NCBI GenBank assembly: GCA_934167465.1
Contig: CAKPKR010000001.1
Span: 186,001-250,000, forward strand
Origin: an uncultured Bacilli bacterium
GTDB taxonomy: Bacteria > Bacillota_I > Bacilli_A > RF39 > UBA660
Direction of reading: 5' to 3'
Length of the DNA: 64,000 nt
Positions 15,657-25,716 of the stretch are shown here, one piece after another (positions within the stretch are counted from its first letter, which is position 1; every line of letters starts with the position of its first letter). Made by a program: the position numbers and the translations under genes. The notes under the pieces were generated by a model. That model was not told the DNA's origin. It did no database searches and saw only the letters and a list, made by a program, of their open reading frames with translations.

Positions 15657-16777
15657 TTATTATTTAAAAACAAATCATTGAATACTTTGTCTAAATTTTT
15701 TATACTTTTATAACAATCATATTTTTGAATATTACCTTTCCAAGATTTATATTGTTCCTCAATATCATGAAAATCAATCAACCCTTTATCTAATAGATTT
15801 TTAAAACTTTTTAGTTTTCTTCTTTCTCTGATAAAATTCTTTTTCACAGGTATTCTTACTAAATGCCCAGTATCTGTTAATCTATATTTTATTTTTAAAA
15901 AGGTAAAACCCTTATCTAACCTAAATAATTGTGTTTTCTTATGATTTATAAAAATTCCTTGTTTTTTACAGATTTTATCAATATCATCCAATAAAGATTT
16001 TAATTCTTCTTTACTATTTCCAATTATATAGGTATCATCCATATATCTTCCATAGAATTTAATACCCTTAACAATTTTACAATAATTATCCATCTTACTT
16101 GGATAATAAATTCCTGATATTTGAGATATTTGACTTCCTATACCTAATGATTTATGCATCATTTTTTCACCTGTTTTTTCAGTTTCTGCCTTAGCATAAG
16201 CAAGTGAGTCAAATAATTCATTTTCCGTAATATTATAATTGGATATATCAACAGAGAAACTATCAACTAAATGATTTATTAAATTAATAATATCTTTATC
16301 ATCAATAATCTCTCTGTACATATCCATTAAAGGTTTATGAAGTATATTATCATAAAACTTACTAAAATCAATAACGAGTGCATATCCTTTATTCCCATAT
16401 TTCCTATAATATTTATGCAAATGATTTTCTATTCTTCTTCTAGCAAAATCAATTCCTTTTTTCTTCACACTTGCACCATTATCATGTATTAAATATGGTT
16501 CAACTATGGGATTAACTAAATCGCACAAAGCCCTTTGTACAACTCTATCATAGAAACTTATGGAGCGAACATATCTATCTTTTCCTCTTTCTTTAAGATA
16601 AAAGCAATAAAAATCTTGTTGTCTATATGTTTTTTCTCTTAATTCTAACTGCGTGTGTCTAATATTTTTCAAAAAATTGGCTTCATATTGTTGAACACTA
16701 TTTTTCCAACTACAACCTTTTTTGGCTTCGTAAAAACTATTCATTAAAACATTGGCATTACTTATCTTATTTATCAT
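15638..16777 (-). CDS. DGR reverse transcriptase
   Basis: The 379-residue protein has RT motifs in order: RSISFYDRVVQRAL, then GYALVIDFSKFYDNI (first catalytic Asp), then IGSQISQ at 213-219 in place of the retroviral QG motif, a hallmark of diversity-generating retroelements, then YMDD at 245-248. It lacks RNase H and integrase domains. It sits just downstream of the template repeat at 16904-16983. In known DGRs this enzyme copies template RNA into adenine-mutagenised cDNA that replaces the variable repeat. Template repeat, variable repeat and accessory gene are all present. Confidence 0.97.
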   Translation of the reverse strand: MINKISNANVLMNSFYEAKKGCSWKNSVQQYEANFLKNIRHTQLELREKTYRQQDFYCFYLKERGKDRYVRSISFYDRVVQRALCDLVNPIVEPYLIHDNGASVKKKGIDFARRRIENHLHKYYRKYGNKGYALVIDFSKFYDNILHKPLMDMYREIIDDKDIINLINHLVDSFSVDISNYNITENELFDSLAYAKAETEKTGEKMMHKSLGIGSQISQISGIYYPSKMDNYCKIVKGIKFYGRYMDDTYIIGNSKEELKSLLDDIDKICKKQGIFINHKKTQLFRLDKGFTFLKIKYRLTDTGHLVRIPVKKNFIRERRKLKSFKNLLDKGLIDFHDIEEQYKSWKGNIQKYDCYKSIKNLDKVFNDLFLNNNSQNSH

Positions 16778-16903
16778 ATTTTGTTCCTAACTCTAATTGA
16801 CTTATCAAAGAGTATCAAAATATCCATTTGCCTTTCGGACAGGATAAAGTTTCCTTTTAATTATCGCAACGGTACTTAACCTAATCATTGTGCGAGTTAA
16901 AAT

Positions 16904-16983
16904 CAGGGGCGAACACCACCAGTAGCAGAAGCATTGTTGTTGTTGCTATTACCATTGTTGTTGACATTAGCGAAACAGGAAGC
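16904..16983 (-). repeat. DGR template repeat (TR)
   Basis: This 80-bp stretch matches the variable repeat at 17621-17700. On the coding (minus) strand the TR has nine AAY codons clustered in its centre; 12 positions differ from the VR and all 12 are A in the TR (to G, T or C). No non-adenine position differs. The TR lies 16 bp after the accessory gene and about 125 bp before the reverse transcriptase gene. That spacer and the TR are probably transcribed as the template RNA. Confidence 0.97.
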
Positions 16984-16999
16984 CCAGTAAATACAAACT

Positions 17000-17548
17000 T
17001 TACCCTTTTTCTTTATCTAATTCTTTAAATATTTTATTATCTGATTTTCGCCAACCTTTTAATAACACAATTTCTTTTTCAATGATATCAACATACACCA
17101 TGTATTTTTCCACATTCGGATGGCATACACAAATTATATATTGCATCTCTTGAAGAAGATTTTCACAATTACAAATTGCTTGTGTTTGATAGTTTCTTCG
17201 CATATAGTATTCTTCTTTATTGGTTATATGAATTGTATTTGCTGAACAAATATTTTTCATTAATTCCCTCAATAAATCCATGAAGTAATCTCTTTCTTTA
17301 TCTATTAGCCAACTTGGAAAATTGTCAATGAAACTATTTTTTATATCGTATGCTGACAATATTTCTTCAATTTCAGAAACATCAGCATCAGTCATATCAT
17401 ATACATCTTTTGCAAAATCTAAATTTCTTCTTCTCGATTTTATTCCAAAATCTTTTAAAAGAAATTCGGTTATCATAAGCCTTAATTTTATAGCATTATG
17501 ATAAAATTCCATTTTTGATATGTTTCTTTTTCTTTTCAATACACTCAT
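17000..17548 (-). CDS. DGR accessory protein (Avd-like, helical)
   Basis: About 182 residues from the ATG at 17548, chosen because AGGGAGG lies 7 bases upstream; two earlier in-frame ATGs lack such a site. The sequence is mostly helical (FYHNAIKLRLMITEFLLKDF, then LLQEMQYIICV and DIIEKEIVLLKGWRKSDNKI). It lies between the variable protein and the TR, the usual position of the accessory variability determinant that binds the reverse transcriptase and template RNA. It is longer than the classical Avd (about 128 residues). Identification rests on context and the helical pattern. Confidence 0.75.
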   Translation of the reverse strand: MSVLKRKRNISKMEFYHNAIKLRLMITEFLLKDFGIKSRRRNLDFAKDVYDMTDADVSEIEEILSAYDIKNSFIDNFPSWLIDKERDYFMDLLRELMKNICSANTIHITNKEEYYMRRNYQTQAICNCENLLQEMQYIICVCHPNVEKYMVYVDIIEKEIVLLKGWRKSDNKIFKELDKEKG

Positions 17549-17568
17549 TATCAATTCCTCCCTCGACA

Positions 17569-17604
17569 TCTTTAACCCACCCCACAAGGGGGTGTGATTA
17601 AAGA
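17569..17604 (-). other. Hairpin just downstream of the DGR variable repeat
   Basis: On the minus strand TCTTTAA and CACCCC pair with GGGGTG and TTAAAGA around CTTGT. It starts immediately after the stop codon of the variable protein, 16 bp beyond the VR end. In the Bordetella phage DGR a hairpin at this place promotes retrohoming. Confidence 0.7.
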
Positions 17605-19347
17605 TTAGTCGATATAAAAGCAGGGGCGAACACCACCAGTAGCAGAAGCAAAGTAGCTGGAGCTACCACCATCGTTGCCGACATCAGCGAAACAGGAAGC
17701 ATTTGTAATATTTCTTAACCAATACCAATAAGACCTATTTGTAATAAATTCAGGTGCTAATCTAAATAATGGTAATTGACAATTATCACTACCAGTTTCA
17801 TATCCACTAGATGACCAAACAATAGAACCAAAGACTTGAACTTCATTCATTAAATCAACTTTTCTACTATACCATGCCCAGTCATTAGAACAGCCACTAT
17901 TTATTCCATATCTATTATATCCTGTTGCATTGATACCTTTTGTAAGCAAATTTCTAATTTCTATTACATGACTACCAAATACCGGAGTTATATAAGTATC
18001 TAATATGCTAGGTAATGTATTTGTATACATCGAACTAGCAACATAACCACCAACAGTTGTATTACTAGAATTCATCTGTGCAGTTGTCAAGTGCTTATCA
18101 GGAACAATTATTGCATGATGCTTCGTTAATTCGGTGTCCCCCTTATGTAAGTATACATCAAAACCTGCAATTCGCCAAGTGATATTGTTTTTTACGATAT
18201 AATCACCTACAAATAAATCTTCAAAACTACCATTTGAAATTCTAGTAAATAATGAACCATCAGTTAAATAACTCGTTACATTTTTACCTCTAAAAATAGA
18301 ATTATGATAACCAGCAACAGATTTATTGGTTAAATCCTCAAATTTACCACCTGTGGCGATTGTTTTAATATTATCTAATATATTCTTATATGCAGTAGTA
18401 AATGAAGCAGTAATGCCATCTAAAATAGATTTATTGCTATGTGTGTGTCTATTAGCAGTATTGGTATCTAAATTACTTTTGTCAGTAGTGGTAAAACTGG
18501 CTGTTGTACCATCTAAAACAGACTTATTTGTATGTGTATGCCTGTTAGAAGTGTTACTATCAACCTTATTTTTATAATCATTAGTAAAATCATTTGTACT
18601 TAAGCCCTTACCACTTGTTTTTTCCTGATAAACACCATTTTTTACATTGAAAGTAAGTTTTCCATTAACGGTTTTTAACTCTAATGTTTTACCATCAGCA
18701 TAATATTCATTGACCAGTTCTGCGACAGGTATTTTTATTGTGTCATTATTTGCTAATACCAATACTAAATTTTCAGTACTACTATCATAATGTCCACTTT
18801 TTATTAACATTTCTAGTGGTAAATCGATTTTTACAGTAGAATTGTCTTTTTTTGTAAAGGTCAATACACCATTTGTAGCATTATACGACACATCTTTAAA
18901 TACACCATCCATTGTTGCAAGTGTAGTTTCAATTTCTTCTTTTAAAGATATAACCTCTGTTATTAAACTATCTAATATTTGATAATTTTCTTCTTGAACA
19001 ACTTCATCATCCATATCTAATTGACCATCTACAACCGATATATTTCCTTTTGCAGTATTTGTCAATCTACTATCACTACCATATAATGCAACACTAAATA
19101 AATACTTACCTACTTCATTAAAAGCCATATTTTTTTCAAATGTTACTTTATTATTTTTTATCTCACTTACAAAATGTAAGCCACTAGGCTTCACCATATA
19201 AAACATTGCTTTTGAAAAATCTGTTTTACTTAATTGAAAATTAAATTCAATTGAATTATAATCACCTTTTACAATTTTTATTTCATCAGATGTTATACTA
19301 TCACTTTTTTCAAAATTAACTAAAATATCAAATTTTTTATTTTTCAT
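17605..19347 (-). CDS. DGR variable tail/baseplate protein (BppU-like N-terminus, C-type-lectin-like C-terminus)
   Basis: The protein has 580 residues. The N-terminal 120 or so resemble phage baseplate upper proteins (BppU). A coiled segment and two tandem repeats containing NRHTHTNKSVLDGTTASFTT and NRHTHSNKSILDGITASFTT follow (about residues 265-330). The C-terminal 190 residues look like the C-type-lectin fold of DGR targets and end in GGVRPCFYID. Variable residues matching TR Asn codons are 555, 557, 558, 559, 561 and 563-566. It lies next to other tail-fibre genes and probably is the receptor-binding tip whose ligand specificity is diversified. Confidence 0.92.
   Translation of the reverse strand: MKNKKFDILVNFEKSDSITSDEIKIVKGDYNSIEFNFQLSKTDFSKAMFYMVKPSGLHFVSEIKNNKVTFEKNMAFNEVGKYLFSVALYGSDSRLTNTAKGNISVVDGQLDMDDEVVQEENYQILDSLITEVISLKEEIETTLATMDGVFKDVSYNATNGVLTFTKKDNSTVKIDLPLEMLIKSGHYDSSTENLVLVLANNDTIKIPVAELVNEYYADGKTLELKTVNGKLTFNVKNGVYQEKTSGKGLSTNDFTNDYKNKVDSNTSNRHTHTNKSVLDGTTASFTTTDKSNLDTNTANRHTHSNKSILDGITASFTTAYKNILDNIKTIATGGKFEDLTNKSVAGYHNSIFRGKNVTSYLTDGSLFTRISNGSFEDLFVGDYIVKNNITWRIAGFDVYLHKGDTELTKHHAIIVPDKHLTTAQMNSSNTTVGGYVASSMYTNTLPSILDTYITPVFGSHVIEIRNLLTKGINATGYNRYGINSGCSNDWAWYSRKVDLMNEVQVFGSIVWSSSGYETGSDNCQLPLFRLAPEFITNRSYWYWLRNITNASCFADVGNDGGSSSYFASATGGVRPCFYID
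17621..17700 (-). repeat. DGR variable repeat (VR)
   Basis: The VR lies in the last 27 codons of the tail protein gene and aligns without gaps to the TR at 16904-16983. Its 3' part (GGTGGTGTTCGCCCCTG on the coding strand) is identical in both, as expected for the initiation-of-homing end. Sequence identity stops abruptly at both edges. Confidence 0.96.
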
Positions 19348-19361
19348 ATCTCATTCCTCCT

Positions 19362-20879
19362 TTATGCAGTTCTTTTCCAATAATAAATTGTTACATTATT
19401 TAATGATTGAGTTGATAACAACTCCCAAGTACCTGTTACAGAACTTGATGGATTATTATTAGTAGTAGTAATTATAATAGAATTTATAGGATGCAGATTA
19501 TTAAAATCATACCCATTTACTTCAAACGAATTTTCTTTTGTAGGAAAACAGTTAATACCTACTGAAATCAAATCAACATCTATCATCATAATTGGCATAC
19601 CTTTTGCAACTTGAAAATTGTAAGTCTTAGTTCCAAATTTATCTTTAATTTCTACTTGAAAATCCCATACAAATAATTTATCAATAATGACTTCCTTTGT
19701 TTCATTATTAGAAATAGGTTTATAATTCGAATAATTGCTTTCTGTTGTTTTTTTATATCTATATCTTAAAGATTGAATACTATTTTTTGAATTAACTGAT
19801 GATATTGAAACTTGAACAGTCAATTTTGTTTCATCTTCATAATTATTTATTCTTTTTGCTGATATTGATGCAGTTGGAAGTTGCCAATCTAATATCGTTA
19901 TTGATAAAGATGCAGTTGTACTATTTCCTCGACTATCAATTGCTTTTACACTTACTGATGAACTTGAACCTAAGTTTACTGTGCCAAAATCAACAGTACC
20001 TGCTGATGTTAATGTTTTTGTAACACCATTAAATGTCAGTTCATACTTTGACATTGATGCAGATTTTTTTGCAGTTGCATTGCTAATACTTACTTTTAAA
20101 TTAGATAAATTTCTAACAATATGTTTATTATTACCTGTTATAGCAGTAATACTACTGTTAGTATCTTGATATGATATGTTTGATGAACTAAATGTTGGAT
20201 TAGCATTAACAATTTTCATAGTTTTATCTTGCCAACTCCAAAAACTTTCGGTTGTTCCTGATATACAAGTACCAATTACTTGTCTAACAGTCATTGAATT
20301 ACCTGTACATTTGCTTCTTAATAAATTTCTTTCAGCATCCGTTAGTGAAAATGTATAACTTCCTGTATTTGGAATATTATCTCTTGATATGCTAGTACCA
20401 CCAAATTCTAACCTCGCATTTATTCTAAAACCACCAGCATTATTAAATGTTATGGTTGGATTTTGTTCATCTGTAAAATCTGATGCACCTGTAACATTTG
20501 CCTGTCTTGGAATTGTTGGTAAATCCCAACTACCACTTCCAGTTTGCCATGTTGAATAATTATAAATAGTAGCACCACCATCAGCACTAAAAGATTTAGT
20601 ACCATCGTTATTATGATAAATTCTTGTAGTTCCACTTGCTACAACAGTACCACTAGACAATTGAATTTTACTCGAACCTTGTGTCCATACTCTACCACCA
20701 TTTATATTTAAATAACCATTTAAAGTATAATACCAAGTTGAACCACTTCCTGAACCGACAAAATTCCAACCAATATCAGTATAATTTCCACTAATACTTT
20801 GACTATTAACCCACCAAGAAAAATATAGCCCTCTTACACCACCATATTTTCCTGTTTCAAATGAACCACTTGTTGCCAT
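19362..20879 (-). CDS. Phage minor structural / tail fibre protein (DUF859-like)
   Basis: This 505-residue protein begins MATSGSFETGKYGGVRGLYFSW and is rich in Gly, Ser, Thr and Asn with beta-sandwich-like repeats (WYYTLNGYLNINGGRVWTQG, then STWQTGSGSWDLPTIPRQA). The pattern matches the DUF859 family of siphovirus tail proteins. It lies between the tail endopeptidase and the DGR variable protein and probably forms part of the host-contact tip. A GGAGG site precedes the ATG. Confidence 0.8.
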   Translation of the reverse strand: MATSGSFETGKYGGVRGLYFSWWVNSQSISGNYTDIGWNFVGSGSGSTWYYTLNGYLNINGGRVWTQGSSKIQLSSGTVVASGTTRIYHNNDGTKSFSADGGATIYNYSTWQTGSGSWDLPTIPRQANVTGASDFTDEQNPTITFNNAGGFRINARLEFGGTSISRDNIPNTGSYTFSLTDAERNLLRSKCTGNSMTVRQVIGTCISGTTESFWSWQDKTMKIVNANPTFSSSNISYQDTNSSITAITGNNKHIVRNLSNLKVSISNATAKKSASMSKYELTFNGVTKTLTSAGTVDFGTVNLGSSSSVSVKAIDSRGNSTTASLSITILDWQLPTASISAKRINNYEDETKLTVQVSISSVNSKNSIQSLRYRYKKTTESNYSNYKPISNNETKEVIIDKLFVWDFQVEIKDKFGTKTYNFQVAKGMPIMMIDVDLISVGINCFPTKENSFEVNGYDFNNLHPINSIIITTTNNNPSSSVTGTWELLSTQSLNNVTIYYWKRTA

Positions 20880-20891
20880 TTAATTCACCTC

Positions 20892-22553
20892 CTATACAAC
20901 AGGTATAAACCCTATACCATTGTTGGTATCCGTTTTTATTGGTAAAATTCGCATTTTAGATGCAATCGTAATTTCTTCTTCTACAACTGATTTTTTTTGA
21001 TGGAATTCATCTTTATCAGCCCAAAATGTTTTTGTATTATTTGAATTATAACCAGCAAAACCAACTTCTGGATTTATTCTTATATAGGATTTATCATCGT
21101 TAAAAAAGGTTAATCCTGTCTTATCAAACTTAGAGATTAACCTATTGGCTTCATCATATAATTCCATAACACCTGCTTCATTCAAATTTGAACCAAGTTT
21201 TAATGTTCCACCTTTAATCATATCAGCAATTAAGTTTATTACATTTATATTTTGCATATTTAATGTACCATCAATAGTCCATGCAGATTTAAATACACCA
21301 TTAATACCATTCTGACTAAAACCTATTCCTGCACTATTTATTCTAATAACATTTTTTGCAGTTTCCTTTGGCAATCTATCTACAATCATCATTTGGTTTC
21401 CATCATCATTAACTACATAAGATGAATTCATGGCATCATTTATTTTATTTGTTGCATCTTCTAATTTTGATTGTAATTTATTATAATTACTTGTATTTTC
21501 TTTACTTACTGTTTCAGTTATTTGTGATGAAACATCGCTAATTAAATCATTTAATTTATTTTTAAAATTACCAAACTCTATTTTTGTATATTCTTTTGAT
21601 ATACAATCATATTCAATAGCAATAACATTTGTTATTAAATCAATTTTACATTTAGGATGTTTTACATGAATAGTATCACCTATATCAGATACATTTTGAA
21701 TATTAGCACTTAAAGTATAATTCACTTGTGGAACTTTATAAGTGTTTAAATATTCCTTTGCTTGGGCTTCTAAATCGTTTAGTAAAGCAGTTTTATAAGC
21801 ATCTTCATCTAATACACCATCAGTCTTATAATCATCCTCTGAAATATCATCTTGACTAAAACTCACAACTTTTGTATAAGGTATATCATATAAACCAGTT
21901 TCTTCTATCCATGTGGTTGGTAATAATAAACCATCTTTACCAACAGGTAATAATTTAGTTACTACATTATCCCAATTTTCAGTTGCTTTTATGCTTTTAA
22001 TATTTTTGGCATACGATAAGACAACACCTCTATCTTCGCCAATATTTTCTCTTATTTCAACATTATAATTATCTCTTATTAGATGCCCTCCCCATCGTTC
22101 AATAACGACTGAAATTGCTTCTTCTAATGTATGTCTTACACATCTATATGAATTAATTGTTGATATATCAGAAATGAAAGTAAAAGGTGTTTCAATATCA
22201 CAAGCATTATTCAAATGGTCTAATGCATCATTACAATTTTTATCAACAACATAACTATCTACAATCACATATCTTTTTGTATCAAAATATAAATGATAAC
22301 CCTTGCTGATTATTTTATCTTTATCAATTTCAGGGTTAGTTAATCTAAAACATTGTTTTCCCCAAGGTGTGTCAGTCCTTACTATCATTCCCTCTGCATA
22401 ATATTCTAAATTTTCAATTGTATCTTTAATATCAATATAAAATTCACCATTATCTTCTTTATAAACTTTTGCTTTTAACGGATGCATAACTTTCAATCCA
22501 TTATTAGCAAAATGCTTTTCTGTTGATGGATATACACTAATCATTATAACCAC
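20892..22553 (-). CDS. Tail-associated protein (Tal, prophage endopeptidase tail family)
   Basis: The 553-residue protein follows Dit and has the N-terminal hub-like domain of Tal proteins (VMHPLKAKVYKEDNGEFYIDI, then EAISVVIERWGGHLIRDNY). The middle is a coiled region (NYNKLQSKLEDATNKINDAMN) and the C-terminus is beta-rich. Tal forms the baseplate hub at the tail tip. The start overlaps the Dit stop by 10 bases. Enzymatic activity cannot be judged from sequence. Confidence 0.85.
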   Translation of the reverse strand: MVIMISVYPSTEKHFANNGLKVMHPLKAKVYKEDNGEFYIDIKDTIENLEYYAEGMIVRTDTPWGKQCFRLTNPEIDKDKIISKGYHLYFDTKRYVIVDSYVVDKNCNDALDHLNNACDIETPFTFISDISTINSYRCVRHTLEEAISVVIERWGGHLIRDNYNVEIRENIGEDRGVVLSYAKNIKSIKATENWDNVVTKLLPVGKDGLLLPTTWIEETGLYDIPYTKVVSFSQDDISEDDYKTDGVLDEDAYKTALLNDLEAQAKEYLNTYKVPQVNYTLSANIQNVSDIGDTIHVKHPKCKIDLITNVIAIEYDCISKEYTKIEFGNFKNKLNDLISDVSSQITETVSKENTSNYNKLQSKLEDATNKINDAMNSSYVVNDDGNQMMIVDRLPKETAKNVIRINSAGIGFSQNGINGVFKSAWTIDGTLNMQNINVINLIADMIKGGTLKLGSNLNEAGVMELYDEANRLISKFDKTGLTFFNDDKSYIRINPEVGFAGYNSNNTKTFWADKDEFHQKKSVVEEEITIASKMRILPIKTDTNNGIGFIPVV

Positions 22554-23236
22554 CTACTTCTAGGATTAACTTCTATTTTTGTCAAATTACCAACCCAACT
22601 AATAATATTTATACCTGAATTTAATTTTGGAAAGTCGCCTGTCATTTGTCTATTTTTTAAAATTAGTCCATAATAGGCTTCTTCCTGTTCAGAGTCAATA
22701 GTTATATAATCATCAACCATATCTACTGAAAAAATTTGGTTTCCATTTACTAATAATTGAATTGTACCTGTTCCATACAATGTGATTATTGGTTTAGATT
22801 GTTCATATCCTCTATTTGATACTTTTAATGAGGTTTCATTAGTAATATTTAAAACAAATGGTGCTTCATTTAATAAATATTTAAATGGTTGAACATAAAA
22901 TTTTACACTTGCCTTTTTAAAATTGATTAATCTATTATAATCAATACTATCAATTATTTGTGCATTATAGTATTTATCAGGTTCATTTGATAATATCAAC
23001 TTACCACTTCCGTTAAAATAATTGATAATTTCATCTATATCATAATTTTTAGTTAAACCAATTGAAATTGTTTTTGTATAACTTTTATATCCTAAATATT
23101 CAACAACATCGCCATCTTTTCCATCAATTTCAGTTGTTGTTGTTCTCATTTTAGGCTTAGAAATAGGTGATAACTCACTTATCAATAATCCTTTTACATC
23201 ATCACTATGTCTATTTTTCCAAATTATATAACTCAT
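22544..23236 (-). CDS. Distal tail protein (Dit)
   Basis: The 230-residue protein carries the Sipho_tail pattern: MSYIIWKNRHSDDVKGLLI at the start, SKPKMRTTTTEIDGKDGDVV and YVQPFKY in the middle. It is the hexameric connector between tail tube and tip. It lies directly after the tape measure gene with an ATGA overlap and before Tal, the canonical order. Confidence 0.9.
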   Translation of the reverse strand: MSYIIWKNRHSDDVKGLLISELSPISKPKMRTTTTEIDGKDGDVVEYLGYKSYTKTISIGLTKNYDIDEIINYFNGSGKLILSNEPDKYYNAQIIDSIDYNRLINFKKASVKFYVQPFKYLLNEAPFVLNITNETSLKVSNRGYEQSKPIITLYGTGTIQLLVNGNQIFSVDMVDDYITIDSEQEEAYYGLILKNRQMTGDFPKLNSGINIISWVGNLTKIEVNPRSRWL

Positions 23237-25701
23237 GAATAAATCACCCTTTCTACCTTATCAACTACTAATTCACCAAATTTATCACCATCTACTTTGA
23301 ATGACATACCATCCAATGCATCCTGTAATGCATTTACTAAAGAAGAATAGTTATCACTAATTCCATAATTACCTGTTGTATTACTATTTAAATTTAAATT
23401 TGGTGAAACATCTAAATCAGTAGGTAAAGATTTTTGAATGGTATCATTTACATTACCCATTTCATCTTCAAAACCTACACCTATACCTTTGGCTAAATTA
23501 ACACCAATTTCATCTCTAAATACAGTAGATGGACTGTGAATTCCAAAAATACCTTTAATACCATTAACAATACTTTTTCCAAAGCCTTTAATCTTATCTA
23601 AAACCCAATCTTTGGCATTATTTATACCATTCCATAAACCTTTTACTAAATTTTTTCCAACATCTAACATTCCTGATATTCCATTGGTAATACCATCTTT
23701 TACTTTTCCAAGTAATTCCTTACCTATATTCCACATTCTTGAATAATAACTTGCTATACCTGATACTAATGAACTAATTATTTGTGGAATTTTAGAAACT
23801 AATTGTGGTATTGCTTTAACGATACCCCATGCTAATTTAACAGTAAGTTCAATACCTGCTTCAATTATTTTTGGTAAATTATTAGTAATTGCTTGAACTA
23901 ATTTATCTATTATTTCAGGAATTCTATCAATTAATTTTGGCAATGCCTCAATTAATCCATCTGCTAATCCAATTAGTAATTGAATACCTGCATCTATGAT
24001 TAAATCAATATTGTCTAATAATGTATCTACCATAGTAACAACTGCATCAACCATTTGTGGAATTAAGGTAGGCAATGATTGTGCTATTCCTTGTACTAAG
24101 GATACTATTATTTGAATTCCCATTTGTAAAATTTGTGGCAACATCGCAACAATTCCATTTATAATCATACCCATTGCACCATTTATACTTGGTATAATAT
24201 CAGGTAATTGATTAGCCATACCAGTAATTAAATTTTGAATAAGTTGCATTCCCATCGGAACTACATTTTGAAGCAATAATGCTAATCCATCAGTAATTAA
24301 AAGACCTATTCCCTCGACTGCTATTTCTATTCTAGGTAATAAATTATCACCAGCAGTTACTACACTATCAACAAAATTATTAACCAAAGTTCCCCAATCT
24401 GCATTGTCATCGGCAACCCCTGTTAATAAATTGCTCCATGCAGATTTCATTGAAGCAACTGACCCTTGTATTGTTGTACTTGCTTCTTTGGCAGTCGTAC
24501 CTGTGATACCCAATTCACCTTGAATTACATGAATTGCATTATAAACATCACTTAAATTGGAAATATCGTACTTAACACCACTAATTTTTTGTGCATCTTT
24601 TAATAATCTTTCCATCTCAGACTTAGTACCACCATAACCTAATTTAAGATTATCTAACATGGTATAATTTTGCTTAGCAAATCCTTGATATGCACTTTGT
24701 ATCATAGACATATCTGTACCCATTTTATTTGCATTGTCAGACATATCCGTAATTGCCATATCAGCAACTTCTGCACTTTTAGCAGTATCATTATTTAAAC
24801 TCTGTAATAGACTTGCAGAAAATGATGTTACTGTTTCCATATAATCATTTGCAGATAAACCAGCAGTTTTATAAGCATTATTAGCATAGCCCTCAACAAT
24901 ACCTGCACTATCTTTAAATAATGTTTCAACACCACCTATTAACTGCTCATAATTAGCATAACTATCAATAGCAGATTTCCCAATATCTAATAAAGCAGAA
25001 CCAACTGTTTTCATTGCTCCTGCTAAACCTTTAATACCTGCTATAATACCCTCACTTATTAAGTTGCCTTTTATCAAATCCCCTAATGTTAGAGTATTAT
25101 TACCTGCTTTTTCTTCTTCCGTTGCAAAATCCTTAACAGACTTTGCATTATCTTTAAAATTATCTTTTGTTTTTGATAATATATTATTATTATCTTGAAT
25201 TTCTTTTGATAAATCACTACATTGAGTTTTTGCATCATTCAATTTAACTTTATAATCATTTATTTTCCTACTATTGCTATCATAAGCACTTTCAGATTTA
25301 GATAATTCTTTTGATAAATCTGCAACAATTTTTTCTTGTTTGGATATTTCTTCACTTGTTGCAGTTGTGCTATTTTTCATTTTATCTAATGTAGTTTTTT
25401 CTATATCTAATGAACTTCTTAATTTATCAATTTGATTTTTGTTTTTTGATTGTTGTTCAGTAAAATCTTTAATGGCATCAGAACAAGTTTTAACAACATT
25501 TTGTTCTTCTTGAAGTTTCTTATTAAGTGCATCATTTTTGCTTCGTAAATCGCCTATTTTATTACCATTATTAGTAAATTCTGTTGAAACAAGTTTTAAT
25601 TCACTACTAACTGCTTTTAAATTGCTATTAATATTCTTTAATGCACTTGCATATTCACTTTCACCAGTTAATTTTACTGTTCCACCAAATGAACCTGCCA
25701 T
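23233..25701 (-). CDS. Tape measure protein
   Basis: The 822-residue protein starts with long coiled coils (residues about 30-190), followed by a TP901-type core with alternating amphipathic and hydrophobic helices (LPDIIPSINGAMGMIINGIV and LPQILQMGIQIIVSLVQGI and similar tandem units at about 490-660). It determines tail length and threads the DNA channel. A conserved C-terminal IHSPSTVFRDEIG motif is present. It is preceded by the chaperone pair with a programmed frameshift. Confidence 0.95.
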   Translation of the reverse strand: MAGSFGGTVKLTGESEYASALKNINSNLKAVSSELKLVSTEFTNNGNKIGDLRSKNDALNKKLQEEQNVVKTCSDAIKDFTEQQSKNKNQIDKLRSSLDIEKTTLDKMKNSTTATSEEISKQEKIVADLSKELSKSESAYDSNSRKINDYKVKLNDAKTQCSDLSKEIQDNNNILSKTKDNFKDNAKSVKDFATEEEKAGNNTLTLGDLIKGNLISEGIIAGIKGLAGAMKTVGSALLDIGKSAIDSYANYEQLIGGVETLFKDSAGIVEGYANNAYKTAGLSANDYMETVTSFSASLLQSLNNDTAKSAEVADMAITDMSDNANKMGTDMSMIQSAYQGFAKQNYTMLDNLKLGYGGTKSEMERLLKDAQKISGVKYDISNLSDVYNAIHVIQGELGITGTTAKEASTTIQGSVASMKSAWSNLLTGVADDNADWGTLVNNFVDSVVTAGDNLLPRIEIAVEGIGLLITDGLALLLQNVVPMGMQLIQNLITGMANQLPDIIPSINGAMGMIINGIVAMLPQILQMGIQIIVSLVQGIAQSLPTLIPQMVDAVVTMVDTLLDNIDLIIDAGIQLLIGLADGLIEALPKLIDRIPEIIDKLVQAITNNLPKIIEAGIELTVKLAWGIVKAIPQLVSKIPQIISSLVSGIASYYSRMWNIGKELLGKVKDGITNGISGMLDVGKNLVKGLWNGINNAKDWVLDKIKGFGKSIVNGIKGIFGIHSPSTVFRDEIGVNLAKGIGVGFEDEMGNVNDTIQKSLPTDLDVSPNLNLNSNTTGNYGISDNYSSLVNALQDALDGMSFKVDGDKFGELVVDKVERVIYS

Positions 25702-25716
25702 AGTTTTACCTCCCTC

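Noticed and set aside
18326..18577. Plus-strand ORF with repeated hydrophobic segments
   Set aside because: It is the antisense image of the tandem NRHTH repeats in the DGR variable protein and has no ribosome-binding site.
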